A stretch of 25,077 nucleotides of DNA from an uncultured Lacticaseibacillus sp. (GTDB taxonomy: Bacteria; Bacillota; Bacilli; Lactobacillales; Lactobacillaceae), in NCBI GenBank assembly GCA_934370925.1, contig CAKRNG010000025.1, forward strand, positions 1 through 25,077. Direction: 5' to 3'. The notes beneath the pieces were generated by a model that ran no database searches, had not been told where the DNA came from, and was given only the letters and a program-made list of their open reading frames with translations. Every line of letters begins with the position of its first letter. The stretch's first letter is position 1. This document shows positions 23,957 to 25,077 of this stretch, piece after piece. The translations under genes were made by a program, and so were the position numbers.

Positions 23957-23962
23957 CGTGAA
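23917..23962 (+). repeat. 46-bp direct repeat, downstream copy (encodes sortase C-terminus)
   Basis: A perfect copy of 22977-23022, 940 bp downstream. It encodes the final residues of the sortase and runs past the stop codon into CGTGAA. Confidence 0.92.
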
Positions 23963-23998
23963 AATGACGTTGGGGTGTACTTCCCCGACGTCATTTTT
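23961..23998. terminator. terminator after the sortase gene
   Basis: AAAATGACGT (23961-23970) / ACGTCATTTT (23988-23997), with inner GGGG/CCCC and a T-run. Confidence 0.9.
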
Positions 23999-24060
23999 GG
24001 GCTAACCGGAATCTTTTGCTTTGAGGCGCTCGACTAAAAACAGAGCAGAGCAAAGCGGTA
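23999..24060 (+). repeat. partial copy of the pilus-locus repeat
   Basis: GGGCTAACCGGAA, then GCGCTCGACTAAAAACAGAG and CAGAGCAAAGCGG, repeat the 3' part of the tandem units and the start of the 46-bp repeat. The middle is different. It marks the right boundary of the repeat-containing region. Confidence 0.75.
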
Positions 24061-24074
24061 CTCTTGAAAACCGC

Positions 24075-24100
24075 GAGCAGGGTGTCTACCTGCTCTTTTT
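24075..24100 (+). terminator. second terminator downstream of the sortase
   Basis: GAGCAGG (24075-24081) / CCTGCTC (24089-24095), then TTTTT. Confidence 0.85.
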
Positions 24101-24164
24101 CTGTTCTTTTAACTTTGCCGTGCTACAATGAACCAATAAAACAATCAGGAGGCGGGCCCCTTTC

Positions 24165-24974
24165 ATGGAACCACATTTAATCATCACCGACATCGATGGC
24201 ACATTAGCAGTTGACCACCAGCACGTAGCACCGCGAACGGTCCAGGCGTTGAACCAAGCAATGGATGGGGGGCACAAGTTCTTCGTCGCAACTGGCCGGA
24301 TGTACGCACTCGCCAAGATTATTGCGGCACAAGTTTCTGACCGGGCGGGCGTCATTGGCGCGAACGGGGCCGTATATGACTTCGCGGGCGAGCGTGTTCA
24401 CCACTTGTTGGGAGCGGCGGCACTCACAGCTGTGAATGATGTGACAACTGCGCACGGTCTCTCCGCTTTCTACTTCAGTGACGATACCGTTTATTACACG
24501 CAGACGCCGCCCGCATTCGTGGAGGCAGCCCTACGCGTTTTCGAACCTAGTGGCTTGACCGTTGGGGTGAAGCAGGTGGGCACCATCGAGAACCTGCTGA
24601 AGCACGTTGACGAGATTACGAATGGGATTGTCATCAGTCCCCGTGATGCGGAAGGTTTGGAAAAGTCCATGGCGGATCTAGCCAAAATGGACCTGATGCA
24701 CCTGTCCGCCTCGAATCACGACAACATGGAGCTGATTCCACGTGGGATTGATAAAGCCACGGCCATTCAAGAGTTGCAAACGTTGAGTGGTATTCCAGCT
24801 GAACGCACCATTGTGTTCGGCGACGGTATGAATGACATCGGTATGATGCGTCAGGCGGGTATCAGCGTTGCCATGGGAAATGCGGTCCAGGCCGTGAAAG
24901 ATGTTGCGCGATATGAAACGACGAGCAATACAGAAGATGGCATTGCGGCATTCTTAGACACGTATTTTGGTTAA
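24165..24974 (+). CDS. Cof-type HAD-IIB family phosphatase
   Basis: The 269-aa cytosolic protein is a Cof-like haloacid dehalogenase phosphatase with a type IIB cap. HAD motif I is D9-x-D11 (IITDIDGTL) and motif II is FVATGR. Motif III has the conserved Lys region (PRGIDKATAIQEL), and motif IV is GDGMND with D220 and D224. VAMGNAVQAVKDVARY and a C-terminal TEDGIAAFLD follow, typical of the family. Members dephosphorylate sugar phosphates, PLP, FMN or other small metabolites; the substrate is not predictable. Start ATG 24165 is preceded by AGGAGG. A -10-like TACAAT lies at 24124-24129. No link to the pilus genes, from which it is separated by two terminators. Confidence 0.93.
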   Translation: MEPHLIITDIDGTLAVDHQHVAPRTVQALNQAMDGGHKFFVATGRMYALAKIIAAQVSDRAGVIGANGAVYDFAGERVHHLLGAAALTAVNDVTTAHGLSAFYFSDDTVYYTQTPPAFVEAALRVFEPSGLTVGVKQVGTIENLLKHVDEITNGIVISPRDAEGLEKSMADLAKMDLMHLSASNHDNMELIPRGIDKATAIQELQTLSGIPAERTIVFGDGMNDIGMMRQAGISVAMGNAVQAVKDVARYETTSNTEDGIAAFLDTYFG

Positions 24975-25043
24975 GCAAAAAAAAAGCGTCAGGCGCTATT
25001 CGGCACGGCTCCGCGTCAAGTAGACAGTCAAATAATTAAAGTC

Positions 25044-25076
25044 TTATGCGCTTTCTTGAACGGCATGATTCCGGTA
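25044..25076 (-). CDS. possible last codons of an IS3-family transposase (partial)
   Basis: Reading leftward from the window edge, YRNHAVQESA is followed by TAA (minus strand, stop at 25044). Downstream comes GTCTACTTGACG, as I recall from IS150-group elements of lactobacilli. In those, the transposase ends in a PVEYRN-like motif and the right inverted repeat carries this sequence. Only about ten codons are visible, so the call rests on recollection and needs the neighbouring sequence. Confidence 0.3.
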   Translation of the reverse strand, partial: YRNHAVQESA

Positions 25077-25077
25077 T

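Overview
The window reads as chromosomal DNA of a Gram-positive lactic acid bacterium, most likely Lactobacillaceae. The evidence is AGGAGG-type ribosome binding sites, frequent TTG/GTG starts, LPxTG cell-wall anchors, a SpaCBA-like pilus cluster, BrnQ, a non-purine-biosynthetic purine salvage gene behind a purine riboswitch, and many intrinsic terminators. I could not fix the species. Most genes look moderately GC-rich, but about 1.5-3.3 kb is clearly more AT-rich.

Layout. Positions 1-230 hold no gene, only a 54-bp IS-end-like palindrome and a hairpin. Next come an AI-2E/PerM-family membrane protein (270-1457), then an AT-rich insert with a glycerophosphodiesterase lipoprotein (1567-2418) and a DinJ/YafQ-type toxin-antitoxin pair whose toxin is frameshifted (2773-3311). 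A guanine-class purine riboswitch (3416-3604) precedes adenine deaminase (3667-5358). An aminotransferase and a LysR regulator are divergent around a clear palindromic operator (6735-6755). An aldo/keto reductase, a TauE/SafE-type permease, glutamyl-tRNA synthetase, RNase HI and a YoaK/DUF1275 membrane protein follow. About 1 kb without genes (12577-13596) is filled with nested inverted repeats forming multi-armed structures. Then come the branched-chain amino-acid carrier BrnQ, a DUF2187 protein and an unrecognised 112-aa protein.

The main accessory feature is a sortase-dependent pilus locus (about 16.0-24.0 kb). A 16-codon leader peptide is followed by a vWA tip adhesin (LPSTG), a basal pilin (LPDTG), a backbone pilin (LPLTG) and a class C-like sortase, in the order of the spaC-spaB-spaA-srtC1 type. 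The adhesin and basal pilin genes overlap and the backbone gene follows after 76 bp. The sortase gene is set apart by three tandem ~120-bp hairpin-forming repeats and an intrinsic terminator, and it is bracketed by two perfect 46-bp direct repeats, the second of which encodes the end of the sortase. This suggests that pilus assembly enzyme dosage may be separately regulated, or that the gene can be lost by recombination. The window ends with a Cof-type HAD phosphatase and what looks like the very end of an IS3-family transposase.
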